From the NCBI GenBank assembly GCA_021779635.1, contig JAJYAH010000034.1, forward strand, positions 1-19,824: a DNA stretch of 19,824 nucleotides. Direction: 5' to 3'. The notes beneath the pieces are model-generated. The model did not search any database, had not been told where the DNA came from, and was given only the letters and a program-made list of their open reading frames with translations. This document shows, in pieces, positions 7,502-16,632 of this stretch (positions are counted from its first letter, which is position 1; the number at the start of each line of letters is the position of its first letter). The translations under genes and the position numbers were made by a program. This stretch comes from Pseudomonadota bacterium (GTDB lineage Bacteria > Pseudomonadota > Alphaproteobacteria > Rhizobiales > Xanthobacteraceae).

Positions 7502-7966
7502 GATTCCCGACGTCTGCCGCCGGCTATCGGCACCCGTCCGAGCCGCCACGGGTCGGTTGCCCTCACCTTATGGTCTTGATTTCAAAAGACTGATTCATAA
7601 TTCATTTGTCGTAGCGCATGCGAATCACGCATGAGCAATGGACCATTTGGAGCGCGACTTTCGATGATCGATCGGGGACTCAATCCCGGAGATTGCCACC
7701 CCGGCTAGCCTGAGATCGGGTGTCCGCATTGCGACAAAAGCGCGATTTTAAAGGCTATTTGCTGCAGCTTGGCGCTGGAGTGCCGTTTCTCGCCGCCCGT
7801 TTAGCCAGCCATGCCGAAAGGTTAATCGCTCCTTACCGCTGCTATGCAATATGGACTTAGCTGCACCGCAACATTGGAACTTCTGCAGTGCGGTATGCTG
7901 CTCTATATTCATTTCAACGATGAGGCTTTCCCTCAAGAGCTGAATCGTAAGACAAGGAGACTAATT
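7502..7966. other. Long intergenic region before the DUF1127 gene
   Basis: This 465-base region has no recognisable gene. CATGCG (7617-7622) and CGCATG (7628-7633) form a 6-bp dyad around AATCA, a possible operator. A weak promoter-like pair, TTCTGC with 17 bases to TATATT (7904-7909), would place transcription start about 50 bases before the DUF1127 ATG. The stretch 7566-7640 is AT-richer than its surroundings. A small RNA is possible, but no terminator-like hairpin with a T-run ends one here. Confidence 0.4.
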
Positions 7967-8119
7967 ATGTTGCTCTCGCTCATCCGCATGATCCAGGCGT
8001 TCCGGGACTATCAGCGCAATGTCAGCGAATTGTCCCAGCTTAGCGATCGCGAACTGGCCGATATCGGCCTTGATCGCTCGGACATTCCGCGCGTTGCAGC
8101 CGGTAACTATCAGGGCTGA
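7967..8119 (+). CDS. DUF1127 mini-protein
   Basis: This 50-residue protein has a hydrophobic or amphipathic N-terminus (MLLSLIRMIQAFRDY) followed by the DUF1127 signature LSQLSDRELADIGLDRSDIPRV. DUF1127 proteins are abundant in alphaproteobacteria; characterised members in Rhodobacter and Agrobacterium have been linked to RNA-related regulation and stress, so an RNA-binding regulatory role is plausible but unproven here. AAGGAG lies eight bases before ATG 7967, so I reject the longer in-frame start at 7844. It is monocistronic, with a hairpin shortly after its stop. Confidence 0.92.
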   Translation: MLLSLIRMIQAFRDYQRNVSELSQLSDRELADIGLDRSDIPRVAAGNYQG

Positions 8120-8144
8120 CTCATCGGCCTATTGACGAACGGAT

Positions 8145-8168
8145 AACGCCCGCAACGCTGCGGGCGTT
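8145..8168 (+). terminator. Hairpin terminator after the DUF1127 gene
   Basis: AACGCCCGCA (8145-8154) and TGCGGGCGTT (8159-8168) form a perfect 10-bp stem with a four-base ACGC loop, 25 bases after the DUF1127 stop. Only GTCGTAT follows, so the T-tract is weak, but stem strength and position fit an intrinsic terminator. It also separates this gene from trmFO. Confidence 0.75.
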
Positions 8169-8227
8169 GTCGTATCCACAAGGCTCCCGCATTCCACTGC
8201 GCCGGAAAACGCGCTACCTCTGTGGCC

Positions 8228-9661
8228 ATGACAGCTATCAAATCCTCCTCTGGAACCGTGCACGTCGTCGGCGCGGGCCTTGCCGGCTCGGAAGCGGCCT
8301 GGCAGGTCGCCCAGTCAGGCATTCCGGTCATTCTGCACGAAATGCGTCCCGGCCGGATGACCGAAGCCCATCGCACCGACGGCCTCGCCGAACTCGTTTG
8401 CTCCAATTCGTTTCGATCCGACGATGCCGCCAATAATGCAGTCGGGCTGTTGCACGCCGAAATGCGCCGGCTGGGTTCGCTGATCATGCGCTCAGCCGAC
8501 GCCAATCAGGTTCCTGCCGGCGGCGCATTGGCGGTCGATCGCGACGGATTTTCCGCCGCCGTTACCAGGGCGCTGCACGACCATCCTCTGATCGACATTC
8601 ATCGGGCCGAAATCGACGGCTTGCCGCCGGCGGATTGGCGCAATGTCATCGTCGCAACCGGGCCATTGACTTCGGCGCCGCTCGCCGACGCCATCCGCGA
8701 ACTCACCGACGAGAACGCACTGGCGTTCTTCGATGCGATCGCGCCGATCGTGCATCGGGATTCCATCGACATGTCCGCGGCGTGGTTTCAGTCCCGCTAC
8801 GACAAGGTCGGCCCCGGCGGTACCGGCGCCGATTATATCAATTGTCCGATGACCAGGGACCAATACGACGCCTTCGTCGATGCGCTGATTGCCGGCGAGA
8901 AGACCGATTTCAAGGAGTGGGAAACCAGCACGCCCTATTTCGACGGCTGCCTGCCGATCGAGGTGATGGCCGAGCGCGGCCGCGAAACGCTGCGTCACGG
9001 ACCGATGAAGCCGGTTGGGCTTACCAATCCGCACGATCCGACCGTGAAGGCCTATGCCATCGTGCAGCTGCGCCAGGACAACAAGCTTGGCACGCTTTAC
9101 AACATGGTCGGCTTCCAGACCAAGCTGAAGCATGGCGCGCAACAACGCGTCTTCCGCACTATTCCCGGGCTCGAGCAGGCCGAATTTGCCCGGCTCGGGG
9201 GCTTGCATCGCAACACCTTCCTGAATTCCCCAAAACTGCTGGACATCCAGTTGCGGCTACGGGCGCAGCCGCGGCTGCGCTTTGCCGGGCAGATGACGGG
9301 CTGCGAGGGCTACGTGGAATCCGCCGGCATCGGGCTGATGGCGGGCCTCTATGCCGCGGCCGATGCCCACTCGCGGTCGCTGGCACCGCCGCCGGCGACG
9401 ACCGCGCTCGGATCGCTGCTCGGCCATATTACCGGCGGCCACATCGAAACCATCGACGCCGGCCCGCGTTCATTCCAGCCGATGAATATCAATTTCGGGC
9501 TGTTTCCGCCGCTCGCCAGCCCACCCACCAAAAATCCCGACGGCACGCGTCTGCGCGGCAACGAAAAAACCGTTGCGAAAAGACAGGCGATCAGCGTCCG
9601 CGCGCTGGCCGATCTCGATCGATGGATTGCCGACAGCCTGCATATTGCTGCGGCGGCGTGA
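8228..9661 (+). CDS. trmFO: tRNA (uracil-54-C5)-methyltransferase, FAD/folate-dependent TrmFO
   Basis: This 477-residue flavoprotein methylates U54 in the T-loop of tRNA, taking carbon from 5,10-methylenetetrahydrofolate and electrons from reduced FAD. The N-terminal Rossmann motif is [15 protein letters not shown] (11-25). The two conserved cysteines are visible in [13 protein letters not shown] (C58) and [11 protein letters not shown] (C206). The C-terminal FAD-contacting segment is [18 protein letters not shown], followed by [14 protein letters not shown] 8228 is preferred; a GTG two codons earlier (8222) is equally readable and neither has a clear Shine-Dalgarno. The kinase-like gene starts seven bases after its stop, suggesting a two-gene operon. 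Confidence 0.95.
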   Translation: MTAIKSSSGTVHVVGAGLAGSEAAWQVAQSGIPVILHEMRPGRMTEAHRTDGLAELVCSNSFRSDDAANNAVGLLHAEMRRLGSLIMRSADANQVPAGGALAVDRDGFSAAVTRALHDHPLIDIHRAEIDGLPPADWRNVIVATGPLTSAPLADAIRELTDENALAFFDAIAPIVHRDSIDMSAAWFQSRYDKVGPGGTGADYINCPMTRDQYDAFVDALIAGEKTDFKEWETSTPYFDGCLPIEVMAERGRETLRHGPMKPVGLTNPHDPTVKAYAIVQLRQDNKLGTLYNMVGFQTKLKHGAQQRVFRTIPGLEQAEFARLGGLHRNTFLNSPKLLDIQLRLRAQPRLRFAGQMTGCEGYVESAGIGLMAGLYAAADAHSRSLAPPPATTALGSLLGHITGGHIETIDAGPRSFQPMNINFGLFPPLASPPTKNPDGTRLRGNEKTVAKRQAISVRALADLDRWIADSLHIAAAA

Positions 9662-9668
9662 GTCCTTC

Positions 9669-10766
9669 ATGAGCTTGCCCAAAGACGACGCCGCCATTTT
9701 GTCGGCGCAATGGACCGAAGGCGTATTGCTGAAGCGCGACGTGTTTTCCACCGTCGAGCGCGGCCGCTTTCGCGGGCGCGACGGCGAGGTCGATGCGGTA
9801 TTGCGCCGGCTCGATCAGGTGCCGTGGTGGTCCTACATCGTCGCGCGCCATCTGTTTGCGCGCGAGCGCCGGGCGCTGGCACTGGCAAGCGATCTCGATG
9901 TTGGGCCGAAATTGCTGTGGGCCGGCCGGCAGGCGCTGGTGCGCGGCTTCATCGACGGCGTGGCGCTGCATCTGGCCAAACCCTATCGCGATATCGGCTA
10001 TTTCCGCTCCGCCAAGGCGGCGCTGCGCAAGCTGCATCGCGTCGGCGTTTGCCACAACGATCTTGCCAAGGAGCAGAACTGGCTGCGCGGCAGCGATGGT
10101 CGCGCCTATGTCACGGATTTTCAGCTCGCGGTGTGCTTTCGGAGGCGCAGCCGGCTGTTCCGGATCGCGGCATATGAGGATCTCCGGCATCTGCTCAAGC
10201 ACAAGCGCAGCTATGCACCGGACGCCCTGACGCCGAAAGAGCGCCAGATTCTTAGCCGCAAGTCGTTGGTCGCCAGCATCTGGCTCGCGACCGGCAAGAA
10301 GGTCTACCGCGCCATTACCCGCGGCCTGTTCAATTTTACCGATCGCGAAGGCGGCGGACGGCGGCTCGTCAATGACGCCCCCATACTGAGCAAGTTGATC
10401 CGGAAAAATTCCGCCGTCCGCGATGCGGCTATTGTCGCCTTTGCCGACCGCCGCACCGGTGTCGGGCTTTATGCCTTTGTCGAGGCCGACCAGACCGCGC
10501 TCGAGACCGAACTGCGCGACGAACTTGCCGCGGCCAAAGGGCCAAAGCCGCCGGAGCACATCCAGGTGGTGCAGGCGCTGCCGCGCGACAGCGCCGGAAA
10601 GCCGCGCACCGAGATCCTGCAGCTTGTTGCAATGAACCAGCTCGATCTGATCGAGCCCTTGATGACCAGCGAGGCTGACCGCGCATTCCTGAAGAGCATT
10701 CTGGAATCGCGCAAGAATCTGCGAGATCGATTCAATTTCGAGGCGGCCGACCTGAACTCGCCATGA
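9669..10766 (+). CDS. Kinase-like protein fused to an AMP_C-like C-terminal domain
   Basis: This 365-residue protein appears to have two parts. Residues about 17-185 look like a divergent protein or lipopolysaccharide-type kinase (RIO1/WaaP-like): HRVGVCHNDLAKEQN carries the catalytic-loop pattern HND...N (H129, D131, N136), and YVTDFQ carries the metal-binding Asp (D150), with DFQ in place of DFG. The usual glycine loop and VAIK lysine are not clear; the equivalent region reads EVDAVLRR. Residues about 238-322 resemble the swivelling C-terminal domain of acyl-CoA synthetases: NSAVRDAAIVAFADRRTG, LYAFVE, PPEHIQVVQALPRDSAGK (K311 at the catalytic A10 lysine position) and PRTEILQLVA. No adenylation core is present. 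ATG 9669 is seven bases after the trmFO stop. Substrate is unknown, and a pseudokinase is possible. Confidence 0.8.
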   Translation: MSLPKDDAAILSAQWTEGVLLKRDVFSTVERGRFRGRDGEVDAVLRRLDQVPWWSYIVARHLFARERRALALASDLDVGPKLLWAGRQALVRGFIDGVALHLAKPYRDIGYFRSAKAALRKLHRVGVCHNDLAKEQNWLRGSDGRAYVTDFQLAVCFRRRSRLFRIAAYEDLRHLLKHKRSYAPDALTPKERQILSRKSLVASIWLATGKKVYRAITRGLFNFTDREGGGRRLVNDAPILSKLIRKNSAVRDAAIVAFADRRTGVGLYAFVEADQTALETELRDELAAAKGPKPPEHIQVVQALPRDSAGKPRTEILQLVAMNQLDLIEPLMTSEADRAFLKSILESRKNLRDRFNFEAADLNSP

Positions 10767-10776
10767 CCTCATGCGC

Positions 10777-10855
10777 GTCATTGCGAGGAGCGCAGCGGCG
10801 AAGCAATCCATTCTTCCTTTGAGACTATGGATTGCTTCGCTTCGCTCGCAATGAC
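10777..10855. repeat. Palindromic intergenic repeat, family A, copy 2
   Basis: The outer arms GTCATTGCGAG (10777-10787) and CTCGCAATGAC (10845-10855) and the inner arms CGAAGCAATCCAT (10799-10811) and ATGGATTGCTTCG (10827-10839) are identical to those of the copy at 371-489. The middle differs and the extra right-hand segment is absent. It sits exactly between the converging kinase-like and SQS/PSY-like genes and could terminate or stabilise both transcripts. Confidence 0.85.
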
Positions 10856-10881
10856 GAATGGCCGCTGCTGCAGTGCCTGCG

Positions 10882-11745
10882 TTAGCCTCCGAATTCCCGC
10901 GACCGCGATGCTCGCCACAGCGTCCATAATGTCCGAAACCTCGATGCAACCTCGGGCACAAAGGGATCGTTGTCCGCGCGTGACATACGCTGGAGGTTGC
11001 GGCCAACCAGCGCCAGCGGCAGAAACACCCGCCTCGCCTGTGGCGGCGCCGTCGCCAGCAGCGCGAGCGCCGTCTTCAAATGGGCTTGCGCCTCGCCGAT
11101 CAACTGATCCAGCGCCGCGCGCAACTTTGGTGTCTGCTTCCCTGCGAACACTTCCTCCAGGTCGCTGCCGTTACGCTCCAGCAATTGCAGTGGCACGAAC
11201 AGCTGGCGCCGCGAGGCATCAAGCGGCAATGCCAGCAGCACTTGCGTGATGCCTTGCGCCAGTCCGGCATGGCGCGCCAAGTGCTCGATCTCGTCGGACT
11301 GCCATCCGGCAATCCGTGCGCCGAGCGAAAATAGCGCCGACGAAGTGTCGTTGATGTAGCCTTCCAGCGCCGCCATGGTCGGCATCGGATCGTTGTAGAG
11401 ATCGAACTGATGCTCATCGATCAGGCGCGACAGCCGCTCGACCGGTAGACGCCAGTTCCGGATCGCCAGCAGCAGTTCAGCCGCGACCGGATTGCCTTCG
11501 ACCCCGCCATGGCCGGTGCCCGCCAGCACGTCCGTCCACCATTGCAAGCGCATCTCGCCGGGCAGCGGCTGGCTCACCTGCACGTGCACCCGGGAGATCT
11601 CGACGTTGAAGGCATAAAGCGCCCACAGCGCGCGACGCTGGGCCGCCGGCATGAATAGCGTGGATGCGTAGCGGGCAAAATCATGGGCGCGCACCAGTTC
11701 GGCGCAGAAATCGGCGGATTGCCGGCTTTCCACCGCACCGCTCAT
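10882..11745 (-). CDS. Squalene/phytoene synthase-like protein, NDUFAF6 type
   Basis: This 287-residue protein has the all-helical squalene/phytoene synthase fold: HDFARYASTLFMPAAQRRALWALYAFNVEI, then EMRLQWWTDVL, LIDEHQFDLYNDP and YINDTSSALFSLGARI. The first Asp-rich substrate-binding motif (DDxxD type) is replaced by NVEIS (47-51) and the second is also not canonical, so prenyl synthase activity is doubtful. This pattern fits NDUFAF6, the mitochondrial complex I assembly factor of the same fold. It overlaps the Mth938-domain gene by four bases (ATGA) and is last in the yajC-secD-secF operon. The neighbour belongs to the NDUFAF3 family, which strengthens the complex I assembly reading. Annotation as phytoene synthase should be treated cautiously, since no carotenoid gene is nearby. 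Confidence 0.88.
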   Translation of the reverse strand: MSGAVESRQSADFCAELVRAHDFARYASTLFMPAAQRRALWALYAFNVEISRVHVQVSQPLPGEMRLQWWTDVLAGTGHGGVEGNPVAAELLLAIRNWRLPVERLSRLIDEHQFDLYNDPMPTMAALEGYINDTSSALFSLGARIAGWQSDEIEHLARHAGLAQGITQVLLALPLDASRRQLFVPLQLLERNGSDLEEVFAGKQTPKLRAALDQLIGEAQAHLKTALALLATAPPQARRVFLPLALVGRNLQRMSRADNDPFVPEVASRFRTLWTLWRASRSREFGG

Positions 11746-12125
11746 GGCACCGCGATCAGCGCCGCTGCGACACGCCGCCGCTCGCCGATCATGATGTTGT
11801 AGGTGCGAACGGCCGGACCGGTCTGCATCGTATCCAGCACCACCCTCACCGCGCGTAACGCCTCCCGAAGCGCCGGCGGCGGCAGCCAGACATCGGTACC
11901 GGTGCCGATGATCAGCGTATCGATGCCGGCGGCCGCGGCGAACACGCGCGCCAGCGCGGCCTTGTCGATATCTTCAGCTTTGCTGACCGGCCAGGCCCAG
12001 ATCGCATCCGGCAGGCACAGCAACGAGCCCCGATGCGACATGTCCGCGAAGGCGAAGCCGCCATTGCCGTAGGCCTCGATCGGCGCCGATCTTGGAAGAT
12101 GCGGAGCGTCAGCGCGGCCCGCCAT
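11742..12125 (-). CDS. Mth938-like domain protein (NDUFAF3 relative, DUF498)
   Basis: This 127-residue protein shows the Mth938 / DUF498 pattern: IEAYGNGGFAFADMSHRGSLLCLPD, then DTLIIGTGTDVWLPPPALREALR, VVLDTMQTGPAVRTYNIMIGERRRVAAALIAV. The fold is a small alpha/beta domain without recognised catalytic residues. Human NDUFAF3 belongs to this family and helps assemble the peripheral arm of complex I; its alphaproteobacterial homologues are known to neighbour secDF genes. I prefer ATG 12125, two bases after the secF stop, because GAAGAAG precedes it; GTG 12131, overlapping the stop as GTGA, is an alternative. Its 3' end overlaps the SQS/PSY-like gene by four bases. Confidence 0.88.
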   Translation of the reverse strand: MAGRADAPHLPRSAPIEAYGNGGFAFADMSHRGSLLCLPDAIWAWPVSKAEDIDKAALARVFAAAAGIDTLIIGTGTDVWLPPPALREALRAVRVVLDTMQTGPAVRTYNIMIGERRRVAAALIAVP

Positions 12126-12127
12126 CG

Positions 12128-13132
12128 TCACTTCTTCGACGGTTTGTCCGGCGCATCGACCCGGTTGGTGCCGACGCCAAGATAGATCAGGATCGGCGCC
12201 GCGATGAAGATCGAGGTGTAGGTGCCGACCAGGACCACGCCGAACATCATGACCGCGGTGAAGCTGTGAATGGCCGGACCACCGAACAACAATAGCGCCA
12301 GCAATGCCAGCGTCACCGTGACGTGGGTGATGATTGAGCGCGACAGAGTCGAGTTGATCGATTCGTTGAGCAATTCCGGCATCGGCATTTTCTTGTAGCG
12401 CCGCAGCATTTCGCGAATCCGGTCATAGATCACGACGGTGTCGTTCAGCGAATAGCCGAGAATCGTCAGCAGCGCTGCGATACTGGTCAGGTCGAAATCG
12501 ACCTGCGTGATCGACATGAAGCCGATGGTCAGCACGATATCATGAACGTTGGCGATCATCGCGCCCAGCGCGAACTGCCATTCGAACCGGAACCAGAGAT
12601 AGATCAGGATCGAAAGGATCGCGAGCATCAGGCCGAGCATGCCGTAAGCCAGCAATTCTCCGGAAACGCGCGGGCCGACCACTTCGACACGCCGGTAGTC
12701 GACGGCATCGCCGAGCGCGCCGCGGACCTTCTGTACCGCGGCCTGCTGCGCGGCGTCGCCGCCGGGCTGCTCGGCAACCCGGATCAGCACCTCCGCGGGG
12801 CCGCCGAACTGCTGCATCTGAATGTCGCCGAGACCAAGACCGCCCAGGGTCGCCCGCATCGACGGGATGTCGGCAGTGCCGGACTTGGCCTGCACTTCCA
12901 ACAGCGTTCCGCCCTTGAAATCGATGCCGAAGTTCAGCCCATGGGTGAAGAACAGCGTGATCGCGGCAATCGAAAGCAGCGCCGAAATCGGGAAACTGAT
13001 GCGACGGAAGCGCGTGAAGTCGAAATGCGTGTTGTCCGGGACGATCCGCAGCGACGGCAACCAGCCGAAACAGCTCACGACCGTCAGCACGACGATCAGA
13101 GCGCCCAGCCCCAGAAGAACGAGATGTGTCAC
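12128..13132 (-). CDS. secF: Protein translocase subunit SecF
   Basis: This 334-residue inner-membrane protein works with SecD and YajC to use the proton gradient in late stages of Sec export and membrane insertion. It has the family motif GIDFKGG (69-75), a periplasmic domain and the C-terminal helix bundle with SITQVDFDLTSIAALLTILGYSLNDTVVIYDRIRE. It carries an extra hydrophobic segment (about 3-22) and a short WLPSLRIVPDNTHFDFTRFRR linker before the usual first helix, giving probably seven membrane spans rather than six. GTG 13132 is chosen because GGAG lies six bases upstream; a TTG at 13165 would add 11 polar residues. An intergenic palindrome separates it from secD. Confidence 0.94.
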   Translation of the reverse strand: MTHLVLLGLGALIVVLTVVSCFGWLPSLRIVPDNTHFDFTRFRRISFPISALLSIAAITLFFTHGLNFGIDFKGGTLLEVQAKSGTADIPSMRATLGGLGLGDIQMQQFGGPAEVLIRVAEQPGGDAAQQAAVQKVRGALGDAVDYRRVEVVGPRVSGELLAYGMLGLMLAILSILIYLWFRFEWQFALGAMIANVHDIVLTIGFMSITQVDFDLTSIAALLTILGYSLNDTVVIYDRIREMLRRYKKMPMPELLNESINSTLSRSIITHVTVTLALLALLLFGGPAIHSFTAVMMFGVVLVGTYTSIFIAAPILIYLGVGTNRVDAPDKPSKK

Positions 13133-13205
13133 GAACGGCTCCGCATTCCCTGGAACATGATCCAACCAGGCTCGATCATATTCGTCGCTTTATCTTGCTG
13201 TGAGG

Positions 13206-13249
13206 CATGATCTCGTTCCGAAAACCGGTATCCATTTTTCGGGATCATG
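13206..13249. repeat. Palindromic repeat between secD and secF
   Basis: CATGATC (13206-13212) pairs with GATCATG (13243-13249), and the interior contains TTCCGAAAACCGG and a TTTTTC run. The pattern matches a very common Bradyrhizobiaceae repeat (GCATGATC...CCGAAAA...GATCATG), recognised from memory. Its right arm ends three bases from the secD stop codon. A partial relative, ATGATC...GATCAT, is seen at 13157-13179. It may modulate the stoichiometry of secD and secF mRNA. Confidence 0.7.
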
Positions 13250-13251
13250 GC

Positions 13252-14856
<1,605 letters not shown>

Positions 14857-14903
14857 CGAGTTGACCTGTCAGATTCTGGAATGTGCGCCGGTTGAAAAGC
14901 GCG

Positions 14904-15269
14904 CTAGCTCGCCGAGCCGTTATCCTTGGCGATTTCAGCCTTTTCCTTGGCCGGCTCGCCCTTGGCGCGCACGCCGGAAATCATCTGCCGCATCTGCCGT
15001 ACCCGGACCCCGTCGGAGATTTCGAATTCGATCTGATCGTCATCGACCACCTTGGTCACCTTGCCGACGAGCCCACCTGTCGTCACCACGGTGTCGCCGC
15101 GACGGATGTTCTTCACGAGTTCGGCATGGTCCTTCACCTTCTTCTGCTGCGGCCGCAGAATCAGGAAATACATGATCACGAAGATCAGCGCGAATGGCAG
15201 TAGCGACATCAACATGCTGTTGGTATCGCCGCCAGCCCCGGCCTGGGCAAACGCAGGAGTAATCAGCAT
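14904..15269 (-). CDS. yajC: Preprotein translocase subunit YajC
   Basis: This 121-residue single-span membrane protein belongs to the SecDF-YajC accessory complex. The N-terminus MLITPAFAQAGAGG leads to the helix SLLPFALIFVIMYFLILRPQ and then the characteristic RPQQKKVKDHAELVKNIRRGDTVVTTGG (about residues 39-66) with a short cytosolic beta domain and an acidic/basic tail. GAGGA lies eight bases before ATG 15269, so the longer upstream in-frame start was rejected. It is the first gene of the operon, 75 bases downstream of a good sigma70-type promoter. Confidence 0.96.
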   Translation of the reverse strand: MLITPAFAQAGAGGDTNSMLMSLLPFALIFVIMYFLILRPQQKKVKDHAELVKNIRRGDTVVTTGGLVGKVTKVVDDDQIEFEISDGVRVRQMRQMISGVRAKGEPAKEKAEIAKDNGSAS

Positions 15270-15343
15270 TCGGACAATCCTCGTGGAACGGGAATGAACC
15301 GGCAACGCATTGGCGTCAGGCCGGCTCGGGCAAATTCGCGCGG

Positions 15344-15371
15344 ACTATAGCGGTCGCGGTCCCAATTGCAA
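15344..15371 (-). promoter_or_regulatory. Sigma70-type promoter of yajC-secDF operon
   Basis: On the minus strand TTGCAA (15366-15371) is followed after 16 bases by TATAGT (15344-15349), matching four of six and five of six consensus positions. Transcription would begin near 15337, about 68 bases before the yajC ATG. It lies in the 191-base divergent spacer with the DUF815 gene. No operator is evident. Confidence 0.6.
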
Positions 15372-15460
15372 CGCTGCCAGACCCCACAATTGCCCTTCAT
15401 TTGAGTGGCTTGCAGCCTCCCTTGCGGCCCGATAAGGGTGCGCGGTCAGGAGCCCCAGAG

Positions 15461-16429
15461 ATGTCGAAAAAGCCTCGCAAAACCAGCCCCCGCGCCGCCG
15501 CCAGGGCGGCTTTGCGAAAACCCCGGCCAGCCGAGACAAAACGGCCGGCGGCCGAGCAAGACACTGCGGAACGGATCGTGCGCGCGCTCGAAGCCATCGC
15601 GACCCATCTGTCGGCCGCATCGCCTGCAACCGCCAATGCCGCCGATTTATTCGACAGCGCCGACGCGTTCGTCTGGCACCCCGAAGGACGGCTGGCGCCG
15701 GTGCCTCGCGTCAGCCGCGTCGATCTCGGTCTGCTCAAGGGAATCGAGCGGATGCGCGACATCCTGATCGAGAATACCGAGCGCTTTGCCGATGGCCTGC
15801 CCGCCAACAATGCGTTGCTGTGGGGCGCGCGCGGCATGGGAAAATCGTCGCTGGTAAAGGCGGCCCATGCCAGCATCAACGCCAGCCGCAAGCCGGCCGA
15901 TCGCCTGAAACTGATCGAGATTCACCGCGAGGATATCGAGAGCCTGCCGGCATTGATGGATTTGCTTCGCAGTTCGGATTTCCATTTCATCGTGTTCTGC
16001 GACGACCTGTCGTTCGACGGCAATGATGCCTCGTACAAATCGCTGAAAGCGGTGCTGGAAGGGGGAATCGAGGGACGTCCCGACAATGTGATCCTGTATG
16101 CGACGTCCAATCGCCGTCACCTGCTGGCGCGCGAGATGATCGAGAACGAGCGCTCGACCGCGATCAATCCCGGCGAAGCGGTCGAGGAAAAAGTCTCGCT
16201 GTCGGACCGCTTCGGATTATGGCTCGGCTTTCACCGCTGCAGCCAGGATGAATACCTTGCCATGGTGAAGGGTTATTGCAGCCATTTCGGCATCAGGCTC
16301 GACGAAGCCGAACTTGAGCGCGACGCGCTGGAATGGTCGACCACGCGCGGTTCGCGCTCCGGCCGCGTTGCCTGGCAGTTCACGCAAGAATTGGCGGGCC
16401 GGCAGGGCGTGCGGATCAAGCAGAAATAG
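15461..16429 (+). CDS. DUF815 family AAA-like ATPase
   Basis: This 322-residue P-loop ATPase has a basic, Ala-rich N-terminus (1-35) and then the core. The Walker A motif is GARGMGKSSLVKA (122-134), the Walker B motif FIVFCDDLSF (176-185), the sensor-1-like ILYATSNRRHL (211-221), and an arginine-rich SLSDRFGLWLGF segment lies at 246-257. This set defines DUF815, a stand-alone AAA-like family of unknown function that is widespread and often near housekeeping genes. ATG 15461 has CAGGAG upstream; the TTG at 15401 is less likely. It is divergent from yajC and ends at a hairpin, so it is probably monocistronic. Confidence 0.92.
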   Translation: MSKKPRKTSPRAAARAALRKPRPAETKRPAAEQDTAERIVRALEAIATHLSAASPATANAADLFDSADAFVWHPEGRLAPVPRVSRVDLGLLKGIERMRDILIENTERFADGLPANNALLWGARGMGKSSLVKAAHASINASRKPADRLKLIEIHREDIESLPALMDLLRSSDFHFIVFCDDLSFDGNDASYKSLKAVLEGGIEGRPDNVILYATSNRRHLLAREMIENERSTAINPGEAVEEKVSLSDRFGLWLGFHRCSQDEYLAMVKGYCSHFGIRLDEAELERDALEWSTTRGSRSGRVAWQFTQELAGRQGVRIKQK

Positions 16430-16447
16430 GCGTCGTTGAGATAAGGC

Positions 16448-16470
16448 AGGAGAGCGCACTGCGCTCCTTT
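16448..16470 (+). terminator. Putative terminator of the DUF815 gene
   Basis: GAGCGC (16452-16457, allowing the A at 16453 in the stem) pairs with GCGCTC (16461-16466) around an ACT loop, and the outer AGG/CCT extends it with a bulge. TTT follows at 16468-16470. The short T-run makes it a modest intrinsic terminator, 19 bases after the stop. Confidence 0.55.
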
Positions 16471-16480
16471 AACGTCATCT

Positions 16481-16580
16481 GTCATATCCGCGAAAGCGGG
16501 TATCCAGTTCGCCGCAGCCCCGCTGATTCAATCACTGGTACTCTGGAATACTGGATCGCCCCCGCTTTCGCGGGCGATGA
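16481..16580. repeat. Palindromic intergenic repeat, family B
   Basis: CGCGAAAGCGGG (16489-16500) and CCCGCTTTCGCG (16561-16572) are perfect 12-base inverted arms, and ATCCAGT (16502-16508) pairs with ACTGGAT (16550-16556). The sequence belongs to the widespread type that reads GTCAT...CCGCGAAAGCGGG.ATCCAG, recognised from memory. It occupies the convergent gap between the DUF815 and NlpD-like genes. Confidence 0.8.
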
Positions 16581-16632
16581 TGCATAGGGCACTGAATGAC
16601 GTCCCGCTAGCCAATCAGGAAATAACCGAAGC

